From positions 434,001 through 498,000 of the forward strand of contig NZ_CATNHF010000001.1 of NCBI RefSeq assembly GCF_950097975.1: DNA of 64,000 nucleotides, read 5' to 3'. Origin of the DNA: Microbacterium sp. T2.11-28. Its GTDB lineage: Bacteria > Actinomycetota > Actinomycetes > Actinomycetales > Microbacteriaceae. Positions 1-7,329 of the stretch are shown piece after piece (within the stretch, counting starts at the first letter, position 1; the number at the start of each line of letters is the position of its first letter). Under the pieces are notes generated by a model. It made no database searches, was not told where the DNA came from, and was given only the letters and a program-made list of their open reading frames with translations. Both the position numbers and the translations under genes were made by a program.

Positions 1-298
1 ACGGCGTCACGGGTTCACAGCGCACATCCATGTCGACCGACTCCGCCTCCCAGCCGTTCTGGGTGATGAGGCTCCCGAGGATGTCGTCGATGCGTCCCTC
101 TGCCTCCGCATCGTCGTTCGCCGTCGCGATGGCGCGCGCCAAATGCCGTGACGCGCTGTCAGCCGCCATCGCCCCGCTCTGGATCTGTCCGAGGGCAATC
201 ACCAGGTAGACGAGCGGGACCAGGAGCACCAGCCCGACGAGGAGGAACTCGATGGCTGCGGATCCGTCTTCGTCACTCCAGACTCTCGAGCGGTGCAC
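1..298 (-). CDS. TadE-like pilus-locus protein, partial (runs off left edge)
   Basis: This is the 5' part of a TadE/TadG-like minor pilin or pilus-assembly protein. Translating leftward from a GTG at 298 gives a short charged lead, then DEDGSAAIEFLLVG and a single hydrophobic segment (VLLVPLVYLVIALGQI). That D-G-SAAIEF-hydrophobic pattern is typical of TadE proteins. The frame stays open to base 1, so the C-terminus lies outside the window. The start overlaps the end of the upstream TadE-like gene by 26 bp, which supports operon organisation. The product is expected to be membrane-anchored with its bulk outside the cell. Family assignment is good; its exact role in Flp pili is inferred from the neighbouring tad genes. 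Confidence 0.8.
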   Translation of the reverse strand, partial: MHRSRVWSDEDGSAAIEFLLVGLVLLVPLVYLVIALGQIQSGAMAADSASRHLARAIATANDDAEAEGRIDDILGSLITQNGWEAESVDMDVRCEPVTP

Positions 299-662
299 GT
301 GCCGTCACCTCCCATCCCTCGGGTATCCCGAAGAGTCCGATGATCGGAAGGCGGGTGGTGACGCGGACCTCCACGACAGCGGTGCCCCCTCGGCCCACCA
401 GGCGTGCCGTCGCAGAGTCGACGAATCCGTCGCCGACGGCACGCTCGAGGATCGCGCGTGCACGTGCGGCTCCTTCGGCGGTCTGGACGTCGGCCAGCGC
501 GGCGAAGTACGCGCCCTCGACCGCGGCATCCTGCGTGAGGTTTCGCAGATAGACCGCCACCGCGAGCTGAAGCACACCCAGCGTCAGCGCTGTGAGCACG
601 ATGCTCACGAGCAGGAACTCGACAGCGCTCGAACCGCGGTCGTCTCTCAGCAGACCGCGCAC
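273..662 (-). CDS. TadE-like pilus-locus protein
   Basis: A 129-aa protein starting at GTG 662. It opens MRGLLRDDRGSSAVEFLLVS followed by one long hydrophobic stretch (VLTALTLGVLQLAVAVYL), the TadE signature. The remainder is a small extracytoplasmic domain without recognisable catalytic residues. It sits 7 bp downstream of the prepilin-like gene remnant and overlaps the next TadE-like gene, so it belongs to the tad operon whose tadABC genes now lie beyond the inserted element at 10355-13286. Because the element separates it from the operon promoter, its expression in this strain is uncertain. Confidence 0.85.
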   Translation of the reverse strand: MRGLLRDDRGSSAVEFLLVSIVLTALTLGVLQLAVAVYLRNLTQDAAVEGAYFAALADVQTAEGAARARAILERAVGDGFVDSATARLVGRGGTAVVEVRVTTRLPIIGLFGIPEGWEVTARAPLESLE

Positions 663-669
663 CGGTGGT

Positions 670-792
670 TCAGAACCCCGACACGCGACTGATCGCCTGC
701 TCGAACAGCTGCGCGAGCGCCGGTCCCGCCAGAGCCCAGATCGCGACGACCAGCCCCGCCGTCATGAGCGTCACGAGCACCCAGCTCCGCAT
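670..792 (-). pseudogene. 3' half of split prepilin-like tad gene (left flank of element)
   Basis: The 40-aa reading frame MRSWVLVTLMTAG...AISRVSGF is the membrane-spanning C-terminal part of a small tad-locus prepilin-like protein. Only from the Trp-Val junction is it chromosomal; the first three residues (MRS) come from the integrated element, which supplies an in-frame ATG at 792. The missing N-terminal half lies 9.4 kb away at 10206-10290. Joined at the shared core, the two give a 64-aa protein containing DERGDVPGWVLVTLM, a prepilin-like charged head plus hydrophobic segment. I call it a broken gene. A truncated product could still be made from the element-supplied start. Confidence 0.85.
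780..785. other. attL core (CCCAGC)
   Basis: Left junction between chromosome and element. On the minus strand the core reads GCTGGG and lies in the Gly-Trp codons of the interrupted prepilin-like gene. The same six bases recur at 10206-10211. Bases on either side differ between the two copies (A/T here, G/C at the right), so the shared identity ends at six bases, consistent with the very short crossover cores of large serine integrases. Confidence 0.75.
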
Positions 793-804
793 AGACTGAC
801 ACCT

Positions 805-2331
805 ATGACACGGAAGCTCGTAGATCTCTACCTCAGGCTCAGCGTTGACCGTGAGGGGAAAGACTCTCTGGAGCGACAGGAAGCCGACCTTCGAGCATGG
901 GCGAAGCGCGAGAAGCTCACCGTGCGGAAGGTCTGGAAGGACGCGGGCAAGTCGGGCTTCAAGGCCGACGTCCACCGACAGAACTTCGAGTCAGCCGTTC
1001 ACGCCGTCAGTACCGGCGAGGTCGGCACGCTGGCCGTCTGGAAGCTCGACCGGCTCTCCCGTCGCGGCGCTGGCCAGGTGGGTCTACTGCTCGATCAGGT
1101 GGAAGCCGCCGGATCGCGCATCGTCTTCCTGAAGGACAATCTCGATAGCCGCGAGTCCTCAAACCGAATGCTCATCATCATGGTCTCGGAGCAAGCCCGC
1201 GCCGAGTCCGCGAACACCAAGCTGAGGGTGCGCGAGAAGATCGCCGCCGACGCGATCAGGGGCGTCCCCAAGGGTGGAACACGCCCCTTCGGATGGGAGC
1301 CGGGCGGCATCACGCTTCGACCCTCTGAGGCCGATCTAGTGCGCGTGGCCGTGGCCGACTATCTCGGCGGTCGGCGCTCCCTGCTGAGGATCGCGAAGGA
1401 CTGGAACGCGGCGGGCGTGCAGACAGACGGGATGAAGCGCGAGCGCGTCGGGCGTGACGGCGTGAAGCGCCCCGCCCGTGGCATCTGGACGGCGACGACG
1501 GTTCGTCAGCTACTGCTTCGTGAGCGCAACGCGGGGCTACTAGTGCACGACGGCGCGGTGATGCCCAAGAGCAAGATCAAGCCCATCATCACGACGGAAG
1601 AGCATGAGGCGCTGAAGGGTCGCGTCAAGGCCGGAACGCCCCTCTCTGAGCGCGCTGTGACCTTGCTTGGCGGCATCATTCGGTGCGAGTGCGGAGCACC
1701 GATGCACGGCACGATGAGCTACAGCCAGCGGGCCAAGGAGCGGGGCAACGTCCCGGCGGGCAAGCGCTACACATACACGCATTACAAGTGCTCTCAGGCG
1801 CTCTATGACAAGTCGCGTCGGCACGCATCCATCGTGCAGAAGATCGTGGATGACCTCATCATCGCGATGCTGTGGGCGGACCTGTACAGCGGCAAGCTCG
1901 ACACGCCCGGCGACGACGTGACGGCGGCGCTCGCGGACGTCAGCGCGCGGCTGAGGGAGAACTCCGAGGGCATCGACCACATCGCGGGAGTGCTGAACGA
2001 CTTCAAGCTGAAGTCCATACACGGGCGCTCGCGCGGCGACCTGGCCAAGCTCGAAGTCGAGCGCGCCGCCCTGGAACGAGAGCGCGACGGACTGCTTGCA
2101 CGAGCGGCTGAGGGTGGCGCGCTCGCCGCCTTCCTGGAGGAATGGCGACGGTCCCCCGAGGGGTTCACCGGTACCGAAGACCGCGAGGCGTGGGAAGCCC
2201 AGTTCTGGGCCGTGTGGAACAGCGTCCCCATCGAGCGGAAGCACGCGCTGATTCGGGCGCGTTATCGTCCCGTGGTGAAGGTCGGCGGGCGTGGCATCGA
2301 GCGGGTGCGCATGGCTCCCCTGAGCGCCTGA
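805..2331 (+). CDS. int: Large serine recombinase (integrase)
   Basis: A 508-aa site-specific recombinase expected to integrate and excise the element. The N-terminal resolvase domain (about 1-150) has the nucleophile region YLRLSVD with Ser13 and the LDRLSRRG segment. A recombinase domain follows (about 165-275, including VPKGGTRPFGWEP). A zinc-ribbon-like region has CxC at 294/296 and Cys329, and a charged coiled-coil-like stretch follows. Size and domain order match large serine integrases of actinophages and integrative elements. ATG 805 is chosen because it begins just before the conserved YLRLS motif; upstream codons would run into the chromosomal gene. It lies 19 bp from the attL core, so its promoter cannot lie inside the element when integrated. 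Confidence 0.95.
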   Translation: MTRKLVDLYLRLSVDREGKDSLERQEADLRAWAKREKLTVRKVWKDAGKSGFKADVHRQNFESAVHAVSTGEVGTLAVWKLDRLSRRGAGQVGLLLDQVEAAGSRIVFLKDNLDSRESSNRMLIIMVSEQARAESANTKLRVREKIAADAIRGVPKGGTRPFGWEPGGITLRPSEADLVRVAVADYLGGRRSLLRIAKDWNAAGVQTDGMKRERVGRDGVKRPARGIWTATTVRQLLLRERNAGLLVHDGAVMPKSKIKPIITTEEHEALKGRVKAGTPLSERAVTLLGGIIRCECGAPMHGTMSYSQRAKERGNVPAGKRYTYTHYKCSQALYDKSRRHASIVQKIVDDLIIAMLWADLYSGKLDTPGDDVTAALADVSARLRENSEGIDHIAGVLNDFKLKSIHGRSRGDLAKLEVERAALERERDGLLARAAEGGALAAFLEEWRRSPEGFTGTEDREAWEAQFWAVWNSVPIERKHALIRARYRPVVKVGGRGIERVRMAPLSA

Positions 2332-2382
2332 GCGCCCCCGGATGCCGTCTCCATCTCTCAGAGCCGCCGTAGAGTGCCGATC

Positions 2383-2775
2383 ATGGATGACGACGAACGC
2401 GAGGAAGCCGAAGAGCTGAAGCGGGCAATCGCCGGATGGATCGACCGCGAGCTTGCGAAGCGCGCTCAGGCGCTAGACGACGACGCGAGCCCTGAGCCCG
2501 ACCCTGAGCGCGAAGAAGCCGAAGGGCGAGCGGTCTTCGGCCTCGTGGCGGCGCACGCCTTCGCGCTGGACGGAATCAACCTCCGAGCCCCGGCAGAGAT
2601 CGCGGCGGCGCGTGCCGACCTTGAAGAGCTAACGGGCGAGAGCGACCCCACGGGAGTCTGGGAGCGGGCTACCGACAGGCTCGCGATGCTGGCAGGAAGG
2701 TTGCTTCGTGAGCTGGCCAACGCGCACGGGGTAACCGTTGCCGAAGAGCTTCGTCGGCGGCGCTGGGGCGAGTAG
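2383..2775 (+). CDS. Unknown acidic/helical protein of the element
   Basis: A 130-aa protein starting at ATG 2383 (an in-frame GTG at 2374 is an alternative). The N-terminal half is very rich in Glu, Asp and Arg, followed by Ala/Leu-rich helices and a basic tail ending LRRRRWGE. There is no signal peptide, membrane segment or recognisable catalytic motif. It follows the integrase by about 50 bp in the same orientation. An accessory or recombination directionality role is possible from position alone, but nothing in the sequence shows it. Confidence 0.6.
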   Translation: MDDDEREEAEELKRAIAGWIDRELAKRAQALDDDASPEPDPEREEAEGRAVFGLVAAHAFALDGINLRAPAEIAAARADLEELTGESDPTGVWERATDRLAMLAGRLLRELANAHGVTVAEELRRRRWGE

Positions 2776-2880
2776 GCGCGGGCAATCCGACTTTCGGAGC
2801 CGCATTCTGAGGCGCGAAAAGTCGCGGCGGAAGTCTCCGAATCCGGGGGCGGGGTATCTGCCACGAGTAAAGTCGACCCC

Positions 2881-3189
2881 ATGGGCCGACCACGAATCGA
2901 CGAGAGCCTCGCAGACCGCTACGGCACGTTGCACTCGATCACGGTTCATCCGACCGACAAAGACACCTATCGAGCACGGGCTCGTGTCTGCTACCTGAGC
3001 CCCGAGGGCGAGTGGAAGTGGGTTGCTCGGTGCCTTGACGGGCCGACGCCCGAAGCGGCGCGCGCCGATCTCATCGAGCGCGTAACCGGCGTGATCGGGT
3101 GTCGGACCCAGGACGAGATGAACCACATCACGGGCGGTCTGCATCGCGGACACCAGCACGTGCCCGCTGGAGCGCTCCCCCAGGGGTGA
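2881..3189 (+). CDS. Unknown 102-aa protein of the element
   Basis: The frame from ATG 2881 encodes a soluble protein with no recognised family. The centre (YRARARVCYLSPEGEWKWVARCLDGPTPEAARADLIERV) looks like a compact alpha/beta fold with two Cys; the tail is His-rich (NHITGGLHRGHQHV). It precedes the methylase gene by 53 bp, in a gap that contains one copy of the element's recurring TAGCGCGTAACGT motif. It could be a small regulator of the restriction-modification pair, but it lacks an obvious helix-turn-helix, so that is only a positional guess. Confidence 0.55.
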   Translation: MGRPRIDESLADRYGTLHSITVHPTDKDTYRARARVCYLSPEGEWKWVARCLDGPTPEAARADLIERVTGVIGCRTQDEMNHITGGLHRGHQHVPAGALPQG

Positions 3190-3212
3190 GTGGCTCAGCT
3201 CTCCCGAGTCGT

Positions 3213-3225
3213 TAGCGCGTAACGT
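3213..3225 (+). promoter_or_regulatory. Recurring element motif (TAGCGCGTAACGT) upstream of the methylase
   Basis: One of at least five copies of a GCGYRTRACGT-type motif in control regions of the element (others at 8971-8983, 9009-9018 inverted, 9841-9853 and 9864-9876). Here it ends 17 bp before the methylase ATG, so a bound protein could occlude the promoter or the start region. No experimental support; the case rests on recurrence and position. Confidence 0.45.
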
Positions 3226-3242
3226 CTGACGCCTCGGGCAGA

Positions 3243-4850
3243 ATGGGCGGTATGGGTCAGCTTCAAACGCTCGGTGATGTCGTGCGCGCAACGGTCGTTC
3301 TCGGAGTCGAGGCGGAAGCGCTGACGGACGCCGAGCGGGCGCTCATCGAGGAGCACCGAGACGGCGGAGTAGCTCCCGACGCCGACAAGCTCGGCGCGGA
3401 GATCTTCGCGGGTGGCGACCCACTCGGAGACGCATACGCCGAGATCGTGTCAGCCGCCGACCGTCGCCCCCTCGGGCAGACCTACACGCCCGCTCCGATC
3501 ATCGAGTCGATGCTCGCGTGGGCGTCGCGCCGACCGAAGCCGGGGCGCATCGTCGATCCCGGCGCGGGGTCTGGACGCTACCTGCTGGCGGCGGCTCGCG
3601 CATTCCCTGAGGCGGATCTCGTGGCGCTGGAGATCGACCCCCTTTCGGGTCTCATGCTCCGCGCGAACGTGCGCGCGGCTGGGCTGTCCGACCGTGCCGA
3701 GGTCATCCTCGGCGACTACCGCTCGGCGAACCTGGCGCGCATCGAGGCCCCGACGCTTTACATCGGCAATCCGCCGTATGTCCGGCACCACCAGATCGAC
3801 CCCGACTGGAAAGAGTGGCTCGTCACCACGGCGCTGAGTCAGGGCTACAAGGCGAGCAAGCTCGCGGGGCTTCACATTCACTTCTTCCTCGCGACCGCCG
3901 AGCACGCGCGCGAAGGTGATTACGGCGCGTTCATCACCAGCTCGGAATGGATGGATGTCAACTACGGCAGTGTCCTGCGCGAGTTGCTCCTCGGCTCGCT
4001 CGGCGGAACCGAGATCCACGTCATCGACCCCACGGCTGAGACGTTCGCAGACGCGACCACCACGGGCGCGATTACGTGCTTCGAGATCGGCGGCGCTGAG
4101 CCGTCGATGCGTCTTCGACGTGTCGAGTCCGTCGAGGCGCTGGGCGCTCTCGGGCTCGGAGCCGAGGTCTCGCGGGCACGCCTCGCAGAGTCGAGCCGTT
4201 GGTCGGTGCTCATGCGAACCGCTGTACAGGTTCCCGAGGGTCACATCGAACTCGGCGAGCTGTGCCGCGTGCACCGTGGCACCGTGACCGGCGCGAACGC
4301 CGTTTGGGTCGCGCGTCCCGGCGCGGTCAAGTTGCCCGAGTCTGTGCTCTTCCCCTCGGTGACCAAGGCTCGCGAACTCTTCAAGGCGGGCGTGCGTCTG
4401 ACGGATGAGGAAGATCTCCGGCGCGTGATCGACCTGCCCGTCGATCTCGACACCCTCTCAACCGAGGATCGGAAGCTCGTAAATCGGTTCCTGCGGACGG
4501 CGAAGCTCTCCAACGTGCAAGCGGGCTACGTCGCCGCCAATAGGCGCGCATGGTGGAGCGTGGGACTGCGCAAGGCCGCTCCCATCCTGGCCACGTACAT
4601 GGCGCGACGCCCGCCCGCGTTCGTACTGAACGATGTCGAGGCGCGCCATATCAACATCGCGCACGGTCTCTATCCCCGCGAGGAGCTGTCGCCCGTGGTG
4701 CTGGATGCTCTCGCGCTTCATCTGCGCTCCGCCGTCGAACTGTCCCAGGGACGCACGTACGCGGGCGGACTCACCAAGTTTGAGCCGCGCGAGATGGAAC
4801 GCCTGACGATCCCCGATCTCGCGCAACTGCGCGCCGAGGTTGGGGTCTAG
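3243..4850 (+). CDS. N6-adenine DNA methyltransferase, XamI-like type II system
   Basis: A 535-aa methylase. Motif I for S-adenosylmethionine is DPGAGSGRYLL (from residue 105) and the catalytic N6-adenine motif IV is NPPYVRH (from Asn176), the amino-methylase order (motif I before NPPY). The C-terminal half (about 300-535) is a target-recognition-type region. It is followed after 3 bp by a XamI-family endonuclease, so it is probably the protective methylase of that enzyme; XamI recognises GTCGAC, and that specificity here is inferred. The start could also be the in-frame ATG at 3252. Methylase-first order suits safe establishment after transfer. Confidence 0.92.
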   Translation: MGGMGQLQTLGDVVRATVVLGVEAEALTDAERALIEEHRDGGVAPDADKLGAEIFAGGDPLGDAYAEIVSAADRRPLGQTYTPAPIIESMLAWASRRPKPGRIVDPGAGSGRYLLAAARAFPEADLVALEIDPLSGLMLRANVRAAGLSDRAEVILGDYRSANLARIEAPTLYIGNPPYVRHHQIDPDWKEWLVTTALSQGYKASKLAGLHIHFFLATAEHAREGDYGAFITSSEWMDVNYGSVLRELLLGSLGGTEIHVIDPTAETFADATTTGAITCFEIGGAEPSMRLRRVESVEALGALGLGAEVSRARLAESSRWSVLMRTAVQVPEGHIELGELCRVHRGTVTGANAVWVARPGAVKLPESVLFPSVTKARELFKAGVRLTDEEDLRRVIDLPVDLDTLSTEDRKLVNRFLRTAKLSNVQAGYVAANRRAWWSVGLRKAAPILATYMARRPPAFVLNDVEARHINIAHGLYPREELSPVVLDALALHLRSAVELSQGRTYAGGLTKFEPREMERLTIPDLAQLRAEVGV

Positions 4851-4853
4851 ACG

Positions 4854-5765
4854 ATGCCGAGCCGCCCGACCTGGACCGAGGACCAACTCCGAGCAAGCTC
4901 TCGACAGGCAATCGAGATCTTCCGCGAGGAGAGGCTCATCGAGCCGCTGGAGAAGTACCTAGAGATCTTCGACGACTACCGCGCCGCCGTCGAGGATCTC
5001 ATCGAGGGGACGGTCGATCTCTCCCAGCTTTCGGCACAAGCCGTCGAGTATGTCGCCGACGAGAAGTCGCTCGTAGCAATCCGATATCTCGCCTCGCCTT
5101 TCATCTCAGAGGATGACCTCAAAGTATTGGCCGATGCGTCACTCGCGCCGAGCGTGCTCCGCAAAGATCCCGTCATGGCTGGCCGCATCGTCGAGGCCGT
5201 CATGACGGCTCTGGATCGGCGGCGGTTCCCATGGGTCGGCGAGGACCGCGAACCGACCGAGGGTGAGCGCGAGAGTGCGATCCTCTCGACGACTTCCATC
5301 ATCGCGACCTCGCGCGCACAGACCGCGAGGCGGAGCACGTCCAAGGATGAGCAAGAGGAAGCCGTCAAGGCGCGGCTACGCGCTGAGGGATTCACCGAAG
5401 TACCGACGCGCCCGATCCCGAACTCGGCGAGTGCTCCCGAGCCGGGCGAGTTCTGCGCCGAAACGATGTTCGGCACGCGCAAGGCCGATGTCGTCATCCG
5501 GCTCTGGGACGGTAGGACGATGCCGCTGGAGTGCAAGGTGAGCAACTCCTCTACCAACAGCGTCAAGCGCCTGAACAACGATGCCGCCGTCAAGGCGAAG
5601 ATCTGGATTCACGAGTTCGGTGTGAACAACGTCGTGCCCGCCGCGATGCTGTCGGGCGTCTTCAAGGTGCACAACCTTGTGTCTGCCCAGGCGGACGGCC
5701 TCACGTTGTTCTGGGCGCATGATCTCGACGCCTTCGTCGAGTTCATCGACTCGACGATGAGCTAG
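4854..5765 (+). CDS. XamI-family type II restriction endonuclease
   Basis: A 303-aa protein with the features I associate with the RE_XamI family: helical N-terminal half, then a PD-(D/E)xK-type core with GTRKADVVIRLWDG (Asp212) and PLECKVSNSSTNS (Glu226, Lys228), ending in the GLTLFWAHDLDA segment. It would cut unmethylated DNA, probably at GTCGAC as XamI/SalI do. It begins 3 bp after the methylase stop, so the two are co-transcribed. I see no separate C-protein gene of the usual helix-turn-helix kind next to it. The frame is intact with all candidate catalytic residues present, so the system looks functional. Confidence 0.88.
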   Translation: MPSRPTWTEDQLRASSRQAIEIFREERLIEPLEKYLEIFDDYRAAVEDLIEGTVDLSQLSAQAVEYVADEKSLVAIRYLASPFISEDDLKVLADASLAPSVLRKDPVMAGRIVEAVMTALDRRRFPWVGEDREPTEGERESAILSTTSIIATSRAQTARRSTSKDEQEEAVKARLRAEGFTEVPTRPIPNSASAPEPGEFCAETMFGTRKADVVIRLWDGRTMPLECKVSNSSTNSVKRLNNDAAVKAKIWIHEFGVNNVVPAAMLSGVFKVHNLVSAQADGLTLFWAHDLDAFVEFIDSTMS

Positions 5766-5768
5766 GGC

Positions 5769-5927
5769 TCAGATAGCCTCTGAGCGCCGCTGACGGTCTG
5801 CCGCTTTCCGCATGGCGCGGAGGTGCCGCTCCTCCCACAAGTCTTTCTCAGACGATCCCAGCTCGTCCCAGTTGATCGGGCGGCGGCGCAACAGTTCCGC
5901 CGACTCCTCGGGAGTCTTGGCGATCAT
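5769..5927 (-). CDS. Small 52-aa charged protein coupled to the resolvase gene
   Basis: The frame begins ATG at 5927, overlapping the resolvase stop as ATGA, and ends at 5769. The product (MIAKTPEESAELLRRRP, then INWDELGSSEKDLWEERHL, then a basic tail) is a soluble, strongly charged, predicted helical protein. The four-base overlap with the resolvase gene is the best evidence it is translated. Its function is unknown; a resolvase accessory or DNA-binding role is conceivable from its coupling. Its end lies 3 bp from the endonuclease stop, so the two operons converge tightly. Confidence 0.65.
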   Translation of the reverse strand: MIAKTPEESAELLRRRPINWDELGSSEKDLWEERHLRAMRKAADRQRRSEAI

Positions 5928-6523
5928 GACGTGGCCTTTCCCGAGGTCGTGAGCCGGTAGACGGTCGCGATGCTGACGCCCAGCGTCTTGGCGATCTCGG
6001 GCACCCTCTCGCCCGCGTTCCGGAGCGTCTGAGCCTTGCGAGCTGTCGCCGAGTCGGCGACGCGCGGTCGCCCGCCCGTGCGCCCCTGAGCCTTGGCGGC
6101 GGCGAGTCCCGCCGTCGTGCGCTCGCGGATGAAAGAGCGCTCCAGCTCGGCGAAGATCGCGAGCATCTGGAGCATGGCCTTGCCCGTGCTCGTGGTCGAG
6201 TCGAGGCCGTCGCCGATGCTGTGCACGTGGATGCCCCGCGCCGTCAGGTCTTCGATGAGCTGGGCGACATGCGCCGTCGAGCGCCCGAGCCGGTCGAGCT
6301 TGTAGACCGTGATGACGTCCCCCGGCTGAGCGTCGGAGAGCATCGCGTCGAGGGCGGGGCGGGTCGTCTTCGATCCGCTCACACCGTGGTCCGCGTAGCG
6401 GTTCCGCTTCAGCACGCCCGCGCCGTCGAGGGCATCGTGCTGGAGCGTCTCATCTTGCTTGCCCGTGCTCACGCGCACGTAGCCAAGCCGGGTGCCGGTC
6501 GGGGTCTTGCTCGTCGTCGTCAT
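5924..6523 (-). CDS. Small serine recombinase (resolvase/invertase family)
   Basis: A 199-aa recombinase. The catalytic domain begins GYVRVSTGKQDE (Ser19) and has the conserved YKLDRLGRS and FAELERSFIRERT segments. The last 45 residues form a helix-turn-helix (ARKAQTLRNAGERVPEIAKTLGVSIATVYRL) like that of Tn3/Hin-type enzymes. It is distinct from the large integrase and would act on a res- or inversion-type site; an imperfect inverted repeat at 6542-6576 lies just upstream of its start. It could resolve multimers of a circular form or be a relic of a transposon. No transposase or terminal repeats of a Tn3 element are visible nearby. Confidence 0.92.
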   Translation of the reverse strand: MTTTSKTPTGTRLGYVRVSTGKQDETLQHDALDGAGVLKRNRYADHGVSGSKTTRPALDAMLSDAQPGDVITVYKLDRLGRSTAHVAQLIEDLTARGIHVHSIGDGLDSTTSTGKAMLQMLAIFAELERSFIRERTTAGLAAAKAQGRTGGRPRVADSATARKAQTLRNAGERVPEIAKTLGVSIATVYRLTTSGKATS

Positions 6524-6541
6524 GCGTCTAGTGTCTCATCT

Positions 6542-6576
6542 ACTCATACGTTTATGCAACGCTCAAACGTACGAGT
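6542..6576. promoter_or_regulatory. Candidate resolvase (res-like) inverted repeat
   Basis: Twelve-base arms ACTCATACGTTT and AAACGTACGAGT (one mismatch) flank an 11-bp spacer. The site ends 19 bp upstream of the resolvase start codon in an unusually A/T-rich stretch. Arm length and spacing fit a site for a dimeric serine resolvase, possibly doubling as an operator for its own gene. Assignment is by structure and position only. Confidence 0.45.
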
Positions 6577-6942
6577 TATGAGAGAGCATTTAGTCGTCAG
6601 CTCGCGCCCATTTCGACCCCTCGCGGCGTTCTCATCTGAGCATCGTTTTTGAGAGATGCGCGCTACATCGTTTCGAGAATCGACCCGAAGGCGCCTCGGT
6701 TCCACGAGGTCAGCGCGGCATGGCCTTGAAGGCGACCGCCCCCGGCATCCGTACCCAGGAGGTGAAGACGGATGCCGGGGGCGTCTGGCCGAACCTGCTC
6801 GATGAGGCCACTCACTCGGAGCCGGTCAGCCGGTCGGTGCGAAGATGCACGGCGGGTCAGGCCGTGCCACCGACATTTGGAGCCGCACGAGGGCTTGGGA
6901 TGCGAAAGGCCCGAGATGAACACCGCGCCCCCGTGCGGCGGC
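6577..6942. other. Non-coding stretch between resolvase and leftward operon
   Basis: Apart from the strong hairpin at 6738-6782 I see no convincing gene here. Short frames on both strands overlap the hairpin, lack ribosome-binding sites and have no family-like features. The region is where the leftward operon (6943-9668) must end and where the resolvase promoter must begin. Confidence 0.5.
6738..6782. terminator. Strong hairpin, probable terminator of the leftward operon
   Basis: A perfect 15-bp stem (GCCCCCGGCATCCGT paired with ACGGATGCCGGGGGC) with a 15-nt loop. It lies about 160 bp beyond the stop of the last gene of the leftward operon and about 215 bp before the resolvase start. Such a GC-rich perfect stem is typical of actinobacterial terminators, which often lack a U tract. 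It could alternatively be an element-specific structured RNA or protein site. Confidence 0.55.
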
Positions 6943-7329
6943 TCAGGTGGGCGGTCGGGCGTCGATGCCGAACCAGATGTCCGAGAGCCCGGCGACGGCG
7001 CGCGCTGTGAGGTTGGTCACTTCGCCCAGCGCAGTCAGCATGTGAAGCCGGGGCGCGCCGTCGCTGGCGGGCACGAGCACGAGCACGACGCCCCCGGCCT
7101 CATCGTCTGGGAAGGCGACTTGCGAGCCCAGCGGAAGGCCGTAGCGCTTCGCACCGATGAGCACGAACGCGGCTTCGCCCGTGAACGTCGGCGCGCCGTA
7201 CTGTGGATCGAACCTCAGCGCGTGGGGCTTCGACGCCTTGGCGGGCGGCGGCGGGGTGCTGGCGGGCGCTGTGCGCCCCGTGGGAGCGCCGATGACGCTC
7301 GGACGGTCTGGGGTGTAGGTCGGCGTCAT
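6943..7329 (-). CDS. Unknown 128-aa protein, last gene of the element's leftward operon
   Basis: The product has a low-complexity Pro/Ala/Thr-rich first 35 residues and then a compact hydrophobic/beta-rich domain (ALRFDPQYGAPTFTGEAAF, then GLPLGSQVAFPDDEAGGVV). No signal peptide, membrane helix or known motif. Its ATG overlaps the stop of the preceding gene by 4 bp (ATGA), so it is translationally coupled to it. I do not recognise a family and propose no function. Confidence 0.6.
   Translation of the reverse strand: MTPTYTPDRPSVIGAPTGRTAPASTPPPPAKASKPHALRFDPQYGAPTFTGEAAFVLIGAKRYGLPLGSQVAFPDDEAGGVVLVLVPASDGAPRLHMLTALGEVTNLTARAVAGLSDIWFGIDARPPT

Noticed and set aside
6720..7010. 96-codon plus-strand frame starting at the 6738-6782 hairpin
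   Set aside because: It reads through the hairpin and overlaps the leftward gene; no ribosome-binding site or family-like sequence.
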